A stretch of DNA of 64,000 nt from Nepenthes gracilis. Lineage: Eukaryota; Streptophyta; Magnoliopsida; Caryophyllales; Nepenthaceae. The stretch lies in assembly GCA_033239525.1 (NCBI GenBank), contig BSYO01000020.1, positions 12,712,546-12,776,545 on the forward strand, read 5' to 3'. Below, piece by piece: positions 60,042 through 64,000 of this stretch. Made by a program: the position numbers and the translations under genes. The notes under the pieces are model-generated. The model ran no database searches. It had not been told where the DNA came from and saw only the letters and a program-made list of their open reading frames with translations. Numbering within the stretch: position 1 is the stretch's first letter; every line of letters begins with the position of its first letter.

Positions 60042-60420
60042 GAAGCCTGACTTTGTTCCCTACGAGTGAGACTTATTCTCAGAGAATGTTCAATCCTAAT
60101 TCATCCCAAATGAGATCAAATTGATCACAATTTGGTACTACTCACACAAACAATTGAATACAACAGTGTGTGAATGAGTATGATTTCTTTTGCACCATAA
60201 CTCAAAGGAAATGATTTTTGCTAGATAGATTTAAAGAAGAAATTAGTAAATCAAGGGGAGAGAGAATTGACTTTTTAAAAAGAGTAGGAATTATAGAAGG
60301 ATATCTGATTCTACATCCTCCATCAAAATGGTTCACTATAACTCTAAAGCTCCGTTTGCATCACAGGCAAAGAGTAGGGGAGTTACCAAAGACAAAGTCA
60401 AAATTAGTTGTGACCAATCG

Positions 60421-62100
60421 TATTTTTCTACCAAAAATCTAGTCGAATTTCGCCTGCAATACGAATATCCACCGATACAAAAACCTGTACAATCTCTTAT
60501 ATAAAATAAAATACATCCAAATAATTTCAACATCCGATATCATACAATAACAACACACAAAATTACATAGGATCCAATTGTCACATATAATTTGTAACTC
60601 CAACACTGTATATCTAAATATAATATCGACCAAAGAGAGATGCCACTAGGTACTTATTACAGACCATAATAATCTATAAAAATATAAATAAAATTAAATA
60701 CAGTGAAAACTAAACTATCAAATTATCAGCCTTATATATAATATGCATTAATAAGTCCAATTGAAATTTGAATATATATAATTATCCATAACATATGCAA
60801 AATTATAATTATAAATCTTCAATATGATCTTTCAAATCCAGAGCCTAGTCCACTTTCATTCTCTACGCTATCCCATCGGATATAACAGGCCTGTGCTAAT
60901 TTGGAGGGAATAAAATACAATAATGTAAGTTAAATGTTCAGCAAGTGTAATATAATCAATCACGATAATATTATATATAAAATAAAATAAAGAGATATAT
61001 GAGTATGATGAGAATGCGTAAATAGAATGTATGATAGAATGTACTTTTGGAATACAATTGACTTTTCATATTTTATCCTTCTTCTATTATGATGTAAAAT
61101 TTATGTATAATTACTAATTTTAACAGACCGGCTCCAATAAACCTTACTAGCTAAAGGTGCGAGAGAACGAGGAAAGAATCATATACTTCATAAGATTTAA
61201 GGCCGTGAGCTCGTATTTTAGACCTAGAGGAGGGGCCATCTACATTTCATACCTGTAGACGGGCCAATAACGATATACCCCCACATGTAACCCTAGAGCT
61301 CAAGGGCAATCCCCATCCTTCCATGGTAATATTCTAAGACTTGTCAAGAATATTACTCATTGTAATACGCAGTCAGGATAATCCTTGAATCTTTATTATA
61401 ATACTAATGGCATGTTAAGGGTTATTATCCTCCATAATATAAATTCGTGGTCCTAATTTCATGATTTCTTATTCTTTAAGAGAATGTCCACCAAACTTCT
61501 TTCGTAATCCTCTCCATTTGGAAGAACCAATCAATTATATAACAATTGTAGAATTTTCTTCTAAATACTTGCACGATTTTTTATCTTTTTTTTGAATTTA
61601 AGTTTTCTTATGACTTAATTTGCATATATAAATATCATAATCATAGGGAAGAGTAAAAATTCTTACCACCGATAGGCAATTATAATTTTAGAGGCTTCTG
61701 GACAACATTTCATTCACAATTGGTTGACAAATATAATTTTTGGAACATACAATTAAACACATGCTAATATATACAACTTAATTAACAATTGAATCATGTG
61801 GAACCATGCGGAATTACTTAAGAGCCTCAGGTAAACAGTAACTTCGCATGTGAACAGTACTTGATTATACATATCAGATGATTCTTAGAAATTCGGGCAT
61901 CTAATGGGTGAATTACCAAATTTAAGACATGGATAATCATAATCTCAAGCCAATTTATGTATAAAAATCAAAGTGAATGCTTAAATAAGGTCCAGGCGAA
62001 TTTTAGGGTTCCGGCGAATGAATTTTTACATAAAACTATCAAAATGGATATCTAATCGGTAAATTAACATATATAAGATATGAATAATGATATTCTAGAG
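60421..62100 (-). repeat. Long-LTR-like AT-rich debris, minus orientation
   Basis: No gene. The AATTTGGAGGGAATAAAATA text near 60898 and 'TTCAGCAAGTG' (60939-60949) resemble the 4460-4540 and 25130-25180 regions, placing it in the same long-LTR family. A few GC-richer lines at 61130-61330 are unassigned. Confidence 0.4.
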
Positions 62101-62800
62101 CGATTTGACGACGGGGATTTGACAACGACACTGCCAGTCCCTATTGGCCCAGATGTGCGCGAAGGTTCTAGATTGCCTCGGTCATGTTTTCCATTGTAGA
62201 TCCATCACTTGCGTAAGCGCCCATTGTCAGTCCTCCCCGCGACCACCTGCTGGAGGGTCGTTGCTGAAGAAGGTAACATCTTTAGCAAGAGTGTTCACGT
62301 GTGTGTTAATGTTAACCATCTTGATTTTAAAGTATGAGATCAAAAAGCTGACCTTTCTGTCGCCTCCCACGGACGATACTAATAATGCGTCTCGGATTTC
62401 TTGTTCTGAACGGATCTAGATCACCTACCTGATATTCCTCGTTGGGTAAAGTAGATCTGATCAACGTTCTTAGCGACCGAAAACCTGCACACCACAACTA
62501 AAAATAAAAAAATAAAAGACAAACGGGGCTTGATCTCCCGTATGCTCTCCGATATTCAAATCAAAAATCTTTCTTAAAGAATAGAAAGGCACAAAAAAAA
62601 TATTATACATAGGAGCAATGTAGGAGATTTTATTGTTTGGTTGCTTCTTCCTATGAAACGACTTTCCTTTTGAAGGAAGAGAGCTGGTCCCCCGTTCCAA
62701 TGGGCACCATCGTCTTTATAGTGCTAGGGGACAGTTCTAGCAGTCTTGGATCGTCCGTGGAGCCATCTTGGAATTGGTTCGGGCTACTAGTTACAGTCAG
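62100..62800 (-). mobile_element. Degraded LTR and gag start of a Gypsy element, minus strand
   Basis: On the minus strand: TATA-like ACTATAAAGACG near 62720, CAATAAAATC (polyadenylation-like) near 62630, a TTTTTAGTTGTGGTGTGCAGG block near 62490 that mirrors TTTTTAGTGGTGTGCAGG at 12111-12128, then a possible primer region TCGTCCGTGGGAGGCGAC near 62375, then ATG with 'MVNINTHVN' near 62318. This follows a Tat LTR-to-gag layout; the frame dies after about 30 codons. Confidence 0.45.
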
Positions 62801-63429
62801 TTTCTAACCACGTGGAACTGGGATCGTGTGTTAGAACCGCTTGTGTGGGCTATAGCATCCATGGCGCCTGATACGGTCTCCATGGCGGTGACAGTAATCA
62901 CCGGCGACGATGATGAAGATGCAACGGAAGGGGAGATCAGAGAGGAGGGGGGAGTGGAACAGACAAGATTTTCCGTGAAAGAGGGAGAAGGTTAGGGAAA
63001 GTAGGGAGAGGGAATCGAGGAGAGAAAAGCGAGAGAAGAGAGTGAGAGAGAGAGAGAGAGACACAGAGAGGAAGTAGAGGCAAAATATTCTTTGATTCCT
63101 TTCCCAGAAGCCACATGAGTATAAGTAACAACAGTGTAGTAATCAAAAGCAGAGAAAACAAACCAAACAAATAAACAGCCCACGTGTACGGTTAAGTGGG
63201 AAATGAAAAATCGAACAAGCATATCAATTAAGCAGGTAACTAGTCCACTTCATTTTCAGCAGCTCCAAATCCAGCCCGGGTATAATTCCGCAATTTTCAG
63301 GGGTGGCTGGGTAGTCCGGGAGCTCCTCCTTGTAATTTGTGACTCCGTCGACGCCGTAACCTTCCGATTGATCAAGCCGGTAACAACGCATACGTAACAT
63401 TGCCGTTCCCATCAAAACAACCTTGTCTT
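62801..63429. other. GA-rich leader-like block and unassigned sequence
   Basis: 62860-63090 is a GC- then GA-rich block ending in (AG)n, like the leaders at 24.0 and 56.2 kb. 63100-63429 holds the 3' end of a 146-codon minus frame whose last 70 residues ('NLEDKVVLMGTAMLRMRCY') do not belong to the transporter upstream and match nothing I can name with confidence. Confidence 0.35.
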
Positions 63430-64000
63430 CAAGGTTGATCAAGTGAAGGGTTGCAAGTAGATAAATGCATTTGAATTTCTGGGGTTTACACATACCATGC
63501 ATGAATGCCCTGATCACGGCATGCCCACCAAAAGTGTAGAGGATATTGGTGGCTCCTGTGAAATAGGGTTCACCCTCTTTGTGAGGACCCGAGTGGGTCA
63601 CACCTGCACCTGCCCATGAGCAGAATGCCACGATAGTCAAGTACATGGCTGTGTAGATGGTCATTCAAGGCCAAGGAAGGACCCGATCCTGTAATTGTGA
63701 AATGAGGGTATGAAGACTATTGTGTACAGCATGCCCCAAAGTGAGAGCCCAGGTTCTCTTATGTAACCGGTCATTTATGGAGTATATGTTGCTTGCTTGA
63801 GGCTATAAAGCTGTATGACCGTTCCCAAGAGAAGCAAAATGCAATTGGAGGCCAATCCAATCCCCTTTCGGTATGGCCCCAAAGCAGTGACCAACACCTC
63901 GAACCATTGAATGACATGATTCTTGAAGTTGGCGCCTTCTCTTTCTCTTGTTACAATACTCGATGTAATGAACACGATAATGTAGGCGGGACAACTACCA
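63430..64000 (-). pseudogene. AUX1/LAX auxin influx carrier fragment, runs off right edge
   Basis: AUX1/LAX proteins import auxin with protons across the plasma membrane. In three minus frames the blocks appear in family order: 'YIEYCNKR', 'NHVIQWFEVL', 'NCILLLLGTVIQL' (63975-63780), 'FGACC' and 'FIPSFHNYR' (about 63735-63690), 'MTIYTAMYLTIV', 'YFTGATNILYTFGGHAV', 'KPQKFKCIYLLATL' (63664-63440). That is about 170 residues of a roughly 480-residue protein. The N-terminus lies beyond the window and the C-terminal half is replaced by unrelated sequence at about 63435. Frameshifts near 63740 and 63950, a stop near 63665, and loss of the intervening 'SNIYYIN'-type loop make it a pseudogene. Confidence 0.8.

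Larger units (their letters stand above)
58555..60420. repeat. Captured-exon unit (copy 2, fuller)
   Basis: Contains, in order, a leader (58555-58994), a 5-phosphatase first-exon fragment (+), about 200 bp with no gene, a COG1 first-exon fragment (-), and the COG1 leader (60042-60420). Copy 1 has the same parts, split by Copia. No LTR, TIR or Helitron end could be assigned, so the vehicle is unknown. Confidence 0.7.

Overview
The window is retrotransposon-rich plant nuclear DNA, probably from a eudicot. It is AT-rich and carries Ty3/Gypsy and Ty1/Copia remnants, a TRIM array, a MITE, long (TTA/TAA)n tracts, and decayed pieces of three recognisable plant genes: an AUX1/LAX auxin-influx carrier, a type II inositol polyphosphate 5-phosphatase and COG1 of the Golgi tethering complex. 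No species-specific sequence is visible. No intact host gene, rRNA, tRNA gene or CRISPR array is supported. Every long coding region carries stops or frameshifts.

Layout. 0-2 kb: 5' end of a degenerate Copia element. 2-11.2 kb: a 2.5-kb segment present twice as a direct repeat (2033-4547 and 6849-9359); each copy holds a Tat-type 3' LTR, and a Del/Tekay-like gag lies between them. 11.2-22.0 kb: a structurally complete Tat-lineage Gypsy element (LTRs, primer site, gag, protease, RT, two RNase H domains, integrase, tandem repeats, a three-exon antisense gene, polypurine tract) flanked by the target duplication ATACT. 22-31.7 kb: LTR debris and AT-rich DNA. 31.7-46.5 kb: a large inverted structure. 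Related repeat arms lie at both ends, a TRIM array (three LTRs, target duplication ATTAA) sits in the left arm, and the middle holds two different Tat-type 5' halves facing each other. 48.0-49.1 kb: a Tourist-like MITE swollen by about 680 bp of TAA repeat. 51.4-60.4 kb: two copies of a unit containing first-exon fragments of a 5-phosphatase gene (+) and COG1 (-) pointing at each other; one copy is split by a Copia element that kept only gag and protease. 60.4-63.2 kb: LTR fragments. 63.4-64.0 kb: a broken AUX1/LAX gene running off the right edge.

The most unusual material is the antisense gene. It is recognisable in two different Tat families here, with a GT-AG intron at the same place. In the intact element an array of 13 W-box hexamers lies just upstream of its start.

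Limits: repeat relationships and domain names come from reading and memory, without alignment software or databases. Where boundaries are not fixed by TG..CA ends or target duplications they are approximate.
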